Assembly (NCBI RefSeq): GCF_001746415.1
Contig: NZ_MEHJ01000001.1
Coordinates: forward strand, 5,400,501 to 5,464,500
Reading direction: 5' to 3'
Source of the DNA: Streptomyces agglomeratus
GTDB taxonomy: Bacteria > Actinomycetota > Actinomycetes > Streptomycetales > Streptomycetaceae
Length of the DNA stretch: 64,000 nucleotides
Each line of letters opens with the position of its first letter. The first letter of the stretch is position 1. This document shows positions 34,839-43,303 of the stretch, piece by piece. The notes under the pieces were generated by a model. It saw nothing but the letters and a program-made list of their open reading frames with translations. It had not been told where the DNA came from and did not search any database. The translations under genes were made by a program, and so were the position numbers.

Positions 34839-36041
34839 GTGTCAGCTCTGCTCGTGACGGCGGCCGCCCGCAGCCGGGAGACGTGGCTCGGGCCCGTCAC
34901 CGCCGAGACGTACCGCGCGTTCCTGGCGTCCCGGGCGGCCGGGCCGTCGGGTCCCAGCTTTCTCCAGTGCCCCTCCTGGGCCGCTGTTAAGGAGGGGTGG
35001 CAGTCCCGGCTGATCGGCTGGGGACCCGCGCCGCAGGGCTCCGGCCCGCCCGGCGCCGAGGGGCTGACCGGGGTGGCCCTGGTGCTGCTGCGCCAGTTCC
35101 CCGGCACCCGGAAGTACTTCGCGTACCTGCCCGAGGGGCCGTACGCCGACTGGGCCGATCCCGACATCGACGGCTGGCTGACCCCGCTGCTGAAGCATCT
35201 GCGGGAGGCCTGCGTCTTCGCCGTACGCATCGGGCCCGCGCCCGCCTACCGGCGGTGGAACGCCCCCCGGCTCAAGCAGCTCACCGGCCGTGGCCGGCGC
35301 GTCGACGACGTCCTCGCCTGCGAGGTCGACCCGCTCGGCACCGCCGTGTCCGAGCGGCTGCGCTCACGCGGCTGGCGGCGCTGCGGCGGCGACGGCCCGG
35401 CCGGCGACGGCGACGCGCAGCCCCGCCTCGTCTTCCAGGTGCCGCTCGCCGGGCGCACCGCCGACGACCTGTGGAACGGGCTCAACCAGGAGTGGCGCCG
35501 CAATGTGCGCCGGGCGCGGAAGTGCGGTGTCGAGGTGACCGTGGGCGGCGCGGCCGACCTCCCCGAGTTCTACCGGCTGCTGCGGATCACCGAGCAGCGC
35601 GACGGATTCCGGCTCGGCCGTTCCCTGGCGTACTACGAGCGGCAGTACGAGGTCCTCAACGCCGAGGAGCCGGGCCGGATGAAGCTCTACCTCGCCCGCC
35701 ACGGCGGCGAGACGCTCGCCGCCCACACCATGCTCACGGTGGGCCGCCGGGTCTGGTACCAGACGGGAGCCTCCGCCGACCACCGGCGCGAGGTCCGCCC
35801 GTCCAACGCGTTGCAGTGGCGCATGCTGCGCGAAGCCCACGAACTGGGCGCCGCCGTCTACGACATGCGCGGGGTACCCTCCACCCTCGATCCCGACGAC
35901 CGCGAACACGGTCTGCTGCGCTGGAAACTCGGCACGGGCGGACAGGTCGTCGAAACACTGGGGGAGTGGGAAACGCCGATGGCAGGCACGACCAACCACG
36001 CGCTGTACCGCGCGTTCCAGGCCTATCTGGCCCGCCGATGA
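34839..36041 (+). CDS. FemAB-family peptidoglycan interpeptide-bridge aminoacyltransferase
   Basis: 400 residues from GTG 34839 with GGAGG 9 bases upstream. Two GNAT-like subdomains are seen; the N-terminal one contains FLQCPSWAAVKEGWQSRL and the C-terminal one AAHTMLTVGRRVWYQTG. FemAB proteins use aminoacyl-tRNA to add the cross-bridge residue to lipid II; in Streptomyces this is glycine on LL-diaminopimelate. The stop overlaps the murJ start (ATGA at 36038-36041), so both are translated together. It may equally be a paralogue with a specialised role. Confidence 0.88.
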   Translation: MSALLVTAAARSRETWLGPVTAETYRAFLASRAAGPSGPSFLQCPSWAAVKEGWQSRLIGWGPAPQGSGPPGAEGLTGVALVLLRQFPGTRKYFAYLPEGPYADWADPDIDGWLTPLLKHLREACVFAVRIGPAPAYRRWNAPRLKQLTGRGRRVDDVLACEVDPLGTAVSERLRSRGWRRCGGDGPAGDGDAQPRLVFQVPLAGRTADDLWNGLNQEWRRNVRRARKCGVEVTVGGAADLPEFYRLLRITEQRDGFRLGRSLAYYERQYEVLNAEEPGRMKLYLARHGGETLAAHTMLTVGRRVWYQTGASADHRREVRPSNALQWRMLREAHELGAAVYDMRGVPSTLDPDDREHGLLRWKLGTGGQVVETLGEWETPMAGTTNHALYRAFQAYLARR

Positions 36042-37675
36042 GCACCACGACGCTCGCCGCGCCGAAGCCGTCGTCCGTGCTGCGCAGCGGCGCGCTCATG
36101 GCGGCCGGGTCCGTCGTCTCGCGCGCCACCGGATTCGTACGGTCCGCCGTCGTCGCGGCGGCGCTCGGCGTCGGCGTGACCGCCGACGGATACGCGGTCG
36201 GCAACACCGTGCCGACCATCGTCTACATGCTGCTGCTCGGCGGCGCCCTCAACGCCGTCTTCGTGCCCGAGCTGGTCAAGGCCGCCAAGGAGCACGAGGA
36301 CGGCGGAGCCGCGTACACCGACCGGCTGCTCACCGTCTGCGTCGTGGCGCTGCTGGCGATCACCGGGGGAGCGGTCCTCGCGGCGCCCGCCATCGTCGAC
36401 ACGTACACCTCCTACACCGGTGCGCGGGCCGACATGACGGTCGCCTTCGCCCGCTACTGCCTGCCGCAGATCTTCTTCCTCGGCCTGTTCACCCTGCTCG
36501 GCCAAGTCCTCAACGCACGCGGCCGGTTCGGCGCCATGATGTGGACGCCGGTCCTCAACAACGTCGTGGTCATCGCCGTGTTCGGGCTCTACCTCGGGCT
36601 CGGGCTCGCCGCGCGGAGCGACGGGATCCTGACGCCGGGCCGGACGGCCCTGCTCGGCTGGGGCACGACCGCCGGCATAGCCGTCCAGGCGCTCGCCCTC
36701 CTGCCCGTCCTGCGCGCGGCCCGCTTCCGGTGGCGGCCCCGGTTCGACTGGCGGGGCAGCGGACTGACCAGGCCGATGCGCGCGGCCGGCTGGCTGGTGC
36801 TGCTGGTCCTCACCAACCAGGCCGCGTACTGGGTGGTGACGCGGCTCGCCACGTCGGCCGGAGAGCGGGCGCTGGCCCTGGGCATCGACGGCGGCGTCGG
36901 CTTCAGCGCGTACAACAACGCCTATCTCCTGTGGGCCGTGCCGCACGGCATCGTGACCGTCTCGCTCGTCACCGCCCTGGTGCCCCGGATGAGCGGGGCG
37001 GCGGCCGACGGGGACGGGCCTGCCGTCCGCCGTGACGTCTCGTACGCGCTGCGCACCAGCGCCGCCGCCGTCGTGCCGGCGGCCTGCGCGCTGCTCGCCC
37101 TGGCCCAGCCGCTGATGGCGCTCGTCTTCCAGTACGGCAGGACCGGCGCCGACGACATCGCGGCGATGTCCGGCATCCTCATGGCGTTCGCGCCGGGCCT
37201 GATCGCCTTCTCGGGCCAGTACGTCCTCTCCCGCGCCTTCTACGCCCTGCGCGACACCCGCACTCCTTTCCTCCTCAACCTGGTGATCGCCGCACTCAAC
37301 GCGGGCCTGTCGACGGCCGCGTACCTCCTGCTGCCGGCGCGCTGGGCGGTGACGGGCATGGCCGGGGCGTACTCGCTCGCCCTGTGCGCGGGCTGGGCGC
37401 TCACGGCGTACACCTTGCACCGGCGCCTGCCCCCGGACCGGACGGCGGGACGCTCCCCCTCGCTGGCCGCCCATGCCCGCCTGCTGGCCGCCGCCGTGCC
37501 CGCCGCGGTCCTCGGCCATCTCGCCGCCGGATGGGCGTCCGGGGCCGGAGCCCCGGCGGCGACGGCGGCGGGAGCGGCCGCGATCCTCGCGGTGTTCGCC
37601 GCCCTCGCCAAGCCGCTGCGCCTGACCGAGGTCGACGCCCTGCTGACGGGAGCGGTACGGCGGCTGCGGCGATGA
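36038..37675 (+). CDS. murJ: MurJ-type lipid II flippase (MviN family), short form
   Basis: 545-residue integral membrane protein of the MOP superfamily with about 14 predicted helices. Characteristic MviN segments are GFVRSAVVAAALG near the N-terminus, GQVLNARGRFGAMMWTPVLNN (interrupted across residues 150-175) and VPHGIVTVSLVTALVPRMS. It moves lipid II across the membrane for wall synthesis. The main Streptomyces MurJ is considerably longer, so this is probably a second copy devoted to the adjacent FemAB/L,D-transpeptidase genes. It overlaps the FemAB stop by ATGA. Confidence 0.9.
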   Translation: MSTTTLAAPKPSSVLRSGALMAAGSVVSRATGFVRSAVVAAALGVGVTADGYAVGNTVPTIVYMLLLGGALNAVFVPELVKAAKEHEDGGAAYTDRLLTVCVVALLAITGGAVLAAPAIVDTYTSYTGARADMTVAFARYCLPQIFFLGLFTLLGQVLNARGRFGAMMWTPVLNNVVVIAVFGLYLGLGLAARSDGILTPGRTALLGWGTTAGIAVQALALLPVLRAARFRWRPRFDWRGSGLTRPMRAAGWLVLLVLTNQAAYWVVTRLATSAGERALALGIDGGVGFSAYNNAYLLWAVPHGIVTVSLVTALVPRMSGAAADGDGPAVRRDVSYALRTSAAAVVPAACALLALAQPLMALVFQYGRTGADDIAAMSGILMAFAPGLIAFSGQYVLSRAFYALRDTRTPFLLNLVIAALNAGLSTAAYLLLPARWAVTGMAGAYSLALCAGWALTAYTLHRRLPPDRTAGRSPSLAAHARLLAAAVPAAVLGHLAAGWASGAGAPAATAAGAAAILAVFAALAKPLRLTEVDALLTGAVRRLRR

Positions 37676-37731
37676 GGACGGCGGCCACGAGGACGGCGCG
37701 CGCGAGGACAGCGCCCGCCAGGACAGCGACG
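37672..37731 (+). repeat. Degenerate 15-bp tandem repeat between murJ and response regulator
   Basis: Four imperfect 15-base units share the core GAGGAC(G/A)GCG. They start in the murJ stop codon and extend into the 90-bp gap. An overlapping frame encodes RTAxx pentapeptides, but no ribosome-binding site supports translation. Confidence 0.6.
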
Positions 37732-37766
37732 AACACCCGGCCCTCACCCCTTGGGATACTCCACAA

Positions 37767-38450
37767 ATGCCACGCGTGCTCCTGATAGAAGACGACCCCG
37801 CCGTACGCGAAGGGGTCGAGCTGGGGCTGCGCCGCCGCGGCCACGACGTGCGGACCGCCGCCACCGGGGAGGCCGGGCTCGCCGCCCTCGCCGAGTTCCG
37901 TCCCGACCTGCTGCTGCTGGACCTGATGCTGCCGGGCATGAACGGCGTCCAGGTCTGCCGGCGGGTGCGCGACACCAGCCAGTTGCCGATCATCATGCTC
38001 ACCGCCCGCGGCGACGACTTCGACGTCGTCATCGGCCTGGAGGCGGGCGCCGACGACTACATCGTCAAACCGGCCCGTACGGAGGTGATCGAGGCCCGCA
38101 TCCGGGCCGTGCTGCGCCGCATCGAGGAGCCCGGCGGCGGGCGGCCCGCCGTCGAGTTCCACGGCGAGCTCGCCGTCGACCGGGCCGGGCTCACCGTCGC
38201 CAAGTCCGGCGAGCGCGTCGCCCTCGCCCCCTCGGAGCTGAAGCTGCTGCTGCACCTGAGCGCCGCTCCGGAACAGGTCTTCAGCAGGCAGCAGTTGCTG
38301 GAACACGTCTGGGAGCACAGCTACCACGGCGACGCGCGGCTCGTCGACGCGTGCGTACGGCGGCTGCGCAACAAGATCGAGGACGTGCCGGGCAGCCCCC
38401 GCTACATCCAGACCCTGCGCGGCTTCGGTTACCGCTTCGGACCGCTGTGA
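37767..38450 (+). CDS. OmpR/PhoB-family response regulator
   Basis: 227 residues. The receiver domain (1-115) has acidic pocket Glu8-Asp9-Asp10, phosphoacceptor Asp52 (LLLDLMLPG), Thr79 and Lys101 (YIVKP). The winged-helix output domain (130-225) ends GFGYRFGPL. It starts 91 bp after murJ and overlaps the sensor kinase gene by one base (TGATG), so it is in an operon with it. Placement suggests that it senses envelope state. It is not the known CseB/CseC order, in which the lipoprotein gene precedes the pair. Confidence 0.93.
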   Translation: MPRVLLIEDDPAVREGVELGLRRRGHDVRTAATGEAGLAALAEFRPDLLLLDLMLPGMNGVQVCRRVRDTSQLPIIMLTARGDDFDVVIGLEAGADDYIVKPARTEVIEARIRAVLRRIEEPGGGRPAVEFHGELAVDRAGLTVAKSGERVALAPSELKLLLHLSAAPEQVFSRQQLLEHVWEHSYHGDARLVDACVRRLRNKIEDVPGSPRYIQTLRGFGYRFGPL

Positions 38451-39970
38451 TGATCTCCGGGCTGCGCACGCGGCTCGTCCTCGCCTTCCTCCTCGTCGCC
38501 GCGGTGGGCTGCGGCACCACCGCCGCCCTCACCTACCGCGAGGCGCGCAACGCCCTCCTGGAACAGGCGCAGGACACGGCCGTCTCGTCGTTCCGCGACC
38601 AGGTCGAGGGCTTCCACCTCAACCTGCCGCCCAACACGGAACAGATGCAGGGGATGGCCCGTTCGCTCGCCCGGCAGGGCAAGCCCCGCAACTGGTGGGT
38701 GTACGTCGAGTACGGGTCGGTCCGGCTCTCCTCCGGCACCAACCCCACCTCCACCGTCATCACGCCCGAGCTGCGCCGCCGGGCCCGGGGCACCCCGCAC
38801 GGCAGCTTCCAGCGGGTCGTCAAGAACGGCGAGCCCTACCTGACCATGGCCATGCCGGTCGTCTTCAAGACCGCCCAGACGGGCACCGGGGGACAGACAC
38901 GACGGCCCGCCGGTCTCACCTTCTACGCCGTCATGCGGCTGACCGACGAACAGGTCAACGTCGACGCCATGGTCGTCGCCGCACGGGACGGCGCGCTGCC
39001 GGCGCTCGCGGTCGCCCTGGTGCCCGCCCTCCTCGCCGCCCGCAGCGTGCTGCGCCCGGTCCGCGACCTGCGACAGGCGGCCCGCAGCCTCGGCCGGGGC
39101 CGGCTGGACACCCGTATCCCCGTCAAGGGCGGCGGGGAACTCTCCGAACTCGCCCGTACGTTCAACGAGTCCACCGCCGCGCTAGAACGCTCCGTGGACG
39201 AACTCCAGCGCGCCGAGGCCCGCGCCCGGCGCTTCGCCTCCGACGTGTCGCACGAACTGCGCACCCCGCTCGCCGGGATGCTCGCCGTCACCGAGCTGCT
39301 CGACGAGGACGCGGCCGGCCTGGACCCGGACACGGCCGCCGCCGTCCGGCTGATCAGCAGCGAGACGGACAAACTCGCCGTACTGGTCGAGGACCTGATG
39401 GAGATCTCCCGCTTCGACGCCCGCGCGGCCGAGCTGAACACCGACGAGGTCGACGCGGCCGAGACCATCCGCAGGACCCTCCAGAGCCGGCACTGGACCG
39501 ACCCGGAGCGGATCGTCCTCGACCTGCCCGACGGCATCCGCGCCCGGCTCGACCCCCGGCGCTTCGACGTCGTGGTCGCCAACCTCGTCGGCAACGCGCT
39601 GCGGCACGGCCGGCCGCCCGTCACGGTCGCGCTGCGCACCGAGACCCGCCCGCCGGGCCCGGCGGAGGCCGCCGAGGGGCCGGCGGACGGCACGCCGGAC
39701 GCACCGGGCGGCGGCGTCACGCACTGGCTGGTCACCGAGGTGGCAGACCGGGGCCCCGGCATCCCGGCGGACGTGCTGCCGCACGTCTTCGACCGCTTCT
39801 ACAAGGCGGACCAGGCCCGTACCCGCTCGGAGGGAAGCGGCCTGGGACTCGCCATCACCCTGGAGAACGTACGGCTCCACGGCGGTACCGTCAGGGCAGC
39901 GAACGGCCCTGACGGCGGCGCCGTGTTCGTCGTCGAAATACCGCTCACCACGAGCGAGGTGACCGCGTGA
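38450..39970 (+). CDS. Sensor histidine kinase (HAMP type)
   Basis: 506 residues (ATG 38450; GTG 38447 also possible). Membrane helix 1 is at 9-28, an extracytoplasmic sensor region spans 29-178, helix 2 is at 182-200 and a HAMP domain runs to about 255. His268 is the phosphoacceptor (FASDVSHELRTPL). The ATPase domain has N-box NLVGNALRHG, G1 DRGPGIP and G2 GSGLGLAIT. The sensor region lacks cysteines and known ligand motifs. It is translationally coupled upstream to its regulator and downstream to the lipoprotein gene (GTGA overlap at 39967). Confidence 0.93.
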   Translation: MISGLRTRLVLAFLLVAAVGCGTTAALTYREARNALLEQAQDTAVSSFRDQVEGFHLNLPPNTEQMQGMARSLARQGKPRNWWVYVEYGSVRLSSGTNPTSTVITPELRRRARGTPHGSFQRVVKNGEPYLTMAMPVVFKTAQTGTGGQTRRPAGLTFYAVMRLTDEQVNVDAMVVAARDGALPALAVALVPALLAARSVLRPVRDLRQAARSLGRGRLDTRIPVKGGGELSELARTFNESTAALERSVDELQRAEARARRFASDVSHELRTPLAGMLAVTELLDEDAAGLDPDTAAAVRLISSETDKLAVLVEDLMEISRFDARAAELNTDEVDAAETIRRTLQSRHWTDPERIVLDLPDGIRARLDPRRFDVVVANLVGNALRHGRPPVTVALRTETRPPGPAEAAEGPADGTPDAPGGGVTHWLVTEVADRGPGIPADVLPHVFDRFYKADQARTRSEGSGLGLAITLENVRLHGGTVRAANGPDGGAVFVVEIPLTTSEVTA

Positions 39971-40503
39971 GGCGGGTGCGCGGCGGCGCCGCGGCATGGG
40001 TGTCGGCGTCGCTGCTGCTGCTCGCCGGTTGCGGAATCCAGGCCAGCGAAGTGGTCGAGGCCGGCGGCCCGGCCGTCGTCCCCGTCGTCCCCGACCAGCT
40101 GGAGAGGATGCTGCTCTTCTTCGTCGGACCGGACGGCAGGCCGATCCCCGTGGCCAGGCCCCTGGACGTGACGGACGTTCCCTCGCCGACCGCCAGGACG
40201 CTCGACGCGCTGCTCGGCGGCCCCACCGAGGAGGAGCGGGCCGTCGGGATCACCACCCGGCTGCCCGCCGCGGCGAAGGAGATCGAGGTGGTGCCGGCGG
40301 ACCGGGAGGACTCCGGGCCCGGCCGGGAGGCGGGTGCGCCGGACGCCGTCCGCGTCACGACCGGGTTCGCGGTGCGTTCCCTCGACGCGGCCGCCGTCCG
40401 GCAGCTGGTCTGCACCGCGGCGCACGCCGAGGACCCCGAGGGCCTGGTGAAGGTGGCCCTCACGGGAAGCGACGGCTCGCTGCCGGCGACCGCCTGCTCG
40501 TAG
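39967..40503 (+). CDS. Predicted lipoprotein linked to the two-component system
   Basis: 178 residues from GTG 39967, overlapping the kinase stop. Lipobox LLAGC with Cys22. The remainder is predicted to be extracytoplasmic; residues 45-110 (LLFFVGPDGRPIPVAR, then ARTLDALLGGPTEEE) resemble a GerMN-like fold as found in LpqB. A late Cys pair (Cys about 158 and 177) could form a disulfide. A plausible role is modulating the coupled sensor kinase at the membrane surface, as accessory lipoproteins do elsewhere; this is an inference. Confidence 0.8.
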   Translation: MRRVRGGAAAWVSASLLLLAGCGIQASEVVEAGGPAVVPVVPDQLERMLLFFVGPDGRPIPVARPLDVTDVPSPTARTLDALLGGPTEEERAVGITTRLPAAAKEIEVVPADREDSGPGREAGAPDAVRVTTGFAVRSLDAAAVRQLVCTAAHAEDPEGLVKVALTGSDGSLPATACS

Positions 40504-40531
40504 GACCGCCTGCCGTCTCCCGGCGCCCGGA

Positions 40532-41731
40532 CTAGCGCGCGGGGACCGGGCGGTCGTAGACGTTGTCCGGGGTGACGATCTCGGTGATCGCCCGGGCGAG
40601 GAGCGAGGACGGCTCCTGGCCCTCGTGCATGGCGTCCGTGTTCAGCATCAGCACCAACGTGGCCTTCTGCGAAGGGAGGTAGACGGTCACGCTCTCGTAG
40701 CCCGGCAGGGAGCCGTTGTGCCCGATCCATCCGCCGGTCTTCAGGATGCCGAGGCCGTACGACGTACCGGGGAAGCCGGTCGGCAGCGTCTTGAGACGCT
40801 CCCGCTGGGTCTCCGGGCTGAGCAGCGTCCCGGTGGCGACGACCCTGGCCCAGCGGCGCAGGTCGTGCAGGTTCGAGATCATCGCCCCGGCGGACCAGGC
40901 CCAGCTGGGGTTCCAGTTCGTCGAGTCGACGTACGCGCCGCTCAGCGTCTGGTTGGTGTAGCCGCGTGCGTGCGGCTCGGGGAACTCGGCGCCCTCGGGG
41001 AGCAGCGTGTGGTGCAGGCGGGCCGGGCGGAGCACCCGCTGGTGCAGGAAGTCGCCGAACTGCCGGCCGCTGACCTTCTCGATCACCAGCCCGAGCAGGA
41101 TGAGGTTGCTGTTGGAGTACTGGAACTTCGTGCCCGGCGCGAAGGTGTTCCGGTGCTTGTAGCCGTACGCGAGCAGCTCCCGCGGGTCCCACGAGCGACT
41201 CGGGTCGCCCTCCAGCGCCCGCGTGAACTCCGGGTCGGCGGTGTACGGGAACAGGCCGCTGCGCATCTCGGCGAGGTGGCGCAGGGTGATCCGGCGGCCG
41301 TTGGGCACACCGTCGACGTAGCGGGCGATCGGGTCGTCCAGCCGGATCCGGCCGTCGTCGACGAGCTCGAGCAGCGCGGTGACGGTGAACGTCTTCGTCT
41401 CGCTGCCGATCCGCGTGTAGACGTCGGTGGTCATCGGCCGGCCGGTGCGGGTGTCGGCGACACCCGTCGCGCGGACGTAGCTCCCCTTGCCCGGCATCCA
41501 CAGCCCGACGACGACACCGGGGATGCGGGCCTGCCGGCGGACGTGCTCGATGGTCTGGTCCAGCCGGGCGTTCAGCTCGGGACCGAGACCGCCCGACGGG
41601 TACGTGTCCTGGTCGTGCCGGTCGACGGCCGGCGCGTGGACGGCCGTGGCGGGAGCCGCTGCCAGGGGAGCCAGGGCGGACGCCATCAGCAGCCCTGCGG
41701 CGAACAGCCGGCGGGAGGGGGTACGTCGCAT
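40532..41731 (-). CDS. Secreted serine hydrolase, class C beta-lactamase/D-Ala-D-Ala carboxypeptidase type
   Basis: 399 residues from ATG 41731. Signal peptide about 1-32 (ends APATAV). The penicillin-binding fold carries SxxK (GSETKTFTV), YxN (YSNSN) and a third-box HNG (GHNGSLPGYES). Such enzymes act as D-alanyl-D-alanine carboxypeptidases or as esterases; substrate is unproven. It is encoded convergently to the envelope two-component operon, with 28 bp between stops. A second serine hydrolase follows upstream on the same strand. Confidence 0.9.
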   Translation of the reverse strand: MRRTPSRRLFAAGLLMASALAPLAAAPATAVHAPAVDRHDQDTYPSGGLGPELNARLDQTIEHVRRQARIPGVVVGLWMPGKGSYVRATGVADTRTGRPMTTDVYTRIGSETKTFTVTALLELVDDGRIRLDDPIARYVDGVPNGRRITLRHLAEMRSGLFPYTADPEFTRALEGDPSRSWDPRELLAYGYKHRNTFAPGTKFQYSNSNLILLGLVIEKVSGRQFGDFLHQRVLRPARLHHTLLPEGAEFPEPHARGYTNQTLSGAYVDSTNWNPSWAWSAGAMISNLHDLRRWARVVATGTLLSPETQRERLKTLPTGFPGTSYGLGILKTGGWIGHNGSLPGYESVTVYLPSQKATLVLMLNTDAMHEGQEPSSLLARAITEIVTPDNVYDRPVPAR

Positions 41732-41905
41732 GTCAGGGCGCCTCTTCCAGGTCAAGGGCTCGGACGGCAAACATCACCATCCGTCCCCCCGGTGGAAGTC
41801 CTCGTCCGGTACGCGTTGCCCGGAGTCCACTCGTTCGGAGCCACGCCGCGAGCGCGTCCATGAGCGCGCGGCCCGTGGAAAGGCGTCCGCGCGGGCTCGC
41901 GGAAC

Positions 41906-42727
41906 CTAGCGGGCGCCGAATCCGGCCAGTACCGCGTCCGTGAACGGCGGCCACACCTCGACGGCCCACGGGCCGAACGCGCGGTCCGTCAGCGCGACGC
42001 AGGCGAGGCCCGCGTCCGGGTCGACCCACAGGAACGTACCGGACTGGCCGAAGTGCCCGAACGTACGCGGTGAGGACGAACCACCCGTCCAGTGCGGGGA
42101 CTTGGAGTCGCGGATCTCGAAGCCCAGGCCCCAGTCGTTGGGATTCTGGTGGCCGTAGCCGGGCAGGACGCCCTTCAGTCCGGGGTGGACCACGGCCGTC
42201 GCCTCCGCGACCGTGCGCGGGTCCAGCAGGCGCGGGGCCTGGAGCTCGGCGGCGAAACGGGCCAGATCGTCGACGGTCGAGACCCCGTCCTTCGCGGGCG
42301 AGCCGTCCAGCGAGGTGGCCGACATGCCCAGCGGTTCGAGCACCGCCTGGCGCAGGTAGTCGGCGAAGGGGATGTCCGTCGCCTTCGCGATGTGGTCGCC
42401 GAGCACCTCGAAGCCCGCGTTCGAGTAGAGCCTGCGCTCACCGGGCGGCGCCGTCACCCGGTGCTCGTCGAAGGCGAGACCGCTGGTGTGGGCGAGGAGG
42501 TGGCGGACCGTGGACCCCTCGGGGCCGGCCGGCTCGTCGAGCTCGACGGCCCCCTCCTCGTACGCGACGAGCGCGGCGTACGCGGCGAGCGGCTTGGTGA
42601 CCGACGCCAGCGGGAAGCGGTGGCCGGTCGGGCCGTACGACCCGAGGACGGTGCCGTCCGCCCGCACGACGGCGGCCGCCGCGGTGGGTACCGGCCAGTT
42701 CTCGATCAGCGACGCCAGGCTCTGCAT
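41906..42727 (-). CDS. Serine hydrolase, beta-lactamase family, cytoplasmic
   Basis: 273 residues from ATG 42727. No signal peptide. SxxK (LASVTKPLA), YxN (YSNAGFE) and third box HFGQSG are all present. It is shorter than the exported neighbour and divergent from it, so it is not a recent duplicate. Members of this group are usually esterases. A gap of 174 bp to the next serine hydrolase contains no feature I can identify. The GNAT gene at 42747 starts upstream on the same strand with its stop 19 bp away. Confidence 0.88.
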   Translation of the reverse strand: MQSLASLIENWPVPTAAAAVVRADGTVLGSYGPTGHRFPLASVTKPLAAYAALVAYEEGAVELDEPAGPEGSTVRHLLAHTSGLAFDEHRVTAPPGERRLYSNAGFEVLGDHIAKATDIPFADYLRQAVLEPLGMSATSLDGSPAKDGVSTVDDLARFAAELQAPRLLDPRTVAEATAVVHPGLKGVLPGYGHQNPNDWGLGFEIRDSKSPHWTGGSSSPRTFGHFGQSGTFLWVDPDAGLACVALTDRAFGPWAVEVWPPFTDAVLAGFGAR

Positions 42728-42746
42728 GCGTACGAGCGTAAAGGCT

Positions 42747-43217
42747 TCACAGGGTGAGCCGCATGGAGGGGTCGGGCTTGCGCACGAAGCCCAGCGAGGC
42801 GTAGAGCGGCTCCGCCTCGGCTGACGCGTTGAGGTCGACGCTCCCCGCGCCGCGCTCGCGGAACCAGTCGAGCAGCGCCTCGACGCACGCGCGGGCGTGA
42901 CCCCGGCGGCGGTGGGCGGGGTCGGTGGCGACGCTGAAGAGCTGTCCGACCGAGCCGTGGGGATTGCCGGAGCGCCCGATGCGGTACTCGACCGTTCCGG
43001 CCGCGAGCGCGGCCAGCGCGCCGGGCCGGCCGGGGTCGTGGACGACGAAGGCGGCGAAGTTCCCGTCCGGGTCGGCGAGCTTCCTCCGTACCGTCGGAAG
43101 GGACTCGGCGTGCCAGTCCGTGGACGGGTCACCGCCGTGCACGGAGTCGATCATGACTTGACGCAGACGGAGCACTTCGGCGGCGTCCGCGGCGTTGGCG
43201 CGGCGTGCGGGATTCAT
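42747..43217 (-). CDS. GNAT-family N-acetyltransferase
   Basis: 156-residue acetyl-CoA-dependent acetyltransferase. The acetyl-CoA binding motif is VATDPAHRRRGHARACVEALLD (part), and the C-terminal VDLNASAEAEPLYASLGF is the usual beta-strand/helix. Substrate unknown. It is adjacent to the cytoplasmic serine hydrolase gene, with a 19-bp gap, and divergent from the MerR gene. Confidence 0.88.
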   Translation of the reverse strand: MNPARRANAADAAEVLRLRQVMIDSVHGGDPSTDWHAESLPTVRRKLADPDGNFAAFVVHDPGRPGALAALAAGTVEYRIGRSGNPHGSVGQLFSVATDPAHRRRGHARACVEALLDWFRERGAGSVDLNASAEAEPLYASLGFVRKPDPSMRLTL

Positions 43218-43265
43218 GATCCCGGAGGCTAGTCATGGCGTCCGCGGAAATCTTCCGGTTTACGG

Positions 43266-43296
43266 TTGCTTGGAGTGCACTCCAAGGTCCTAGCGT
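43266..43296 (+). promoter_or_regulatory. MerR-type promoter with 19-bp spacer and perfect 18-bp palindrome
   Basis: TTGCTT (-35, 43266-43271) and TAGCGT (-10, 43291-43296) are separated by 19 bp, the over-long spacing typical of MerR-controlled promoters. The spacer carries the perfect palindrome CTTGGAGTGCACTCCAAG (43269-43286). The expected transcription start, about 7 bases past the -10, coincides with the ATG at 43304, predicting a leaderless mRNA. Confidence 0.88.
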
Positions 43297-43303
43297 GGAG
43301 GCC

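Noticed and set aside
34997..36037. Long N-terminal extension in frame with murJ
   Set aside because: The extension is the +1 shadow of FemAB; MurJ motifs begin at the ATG 36038, which overlaps the FemAB stop as ATGA.
41732..41905. Hidden gene in the gap between the two serine hydrolases
   Set aside because: Frames there are short and lack ribosome-binding sites; nothing resembles a known family.
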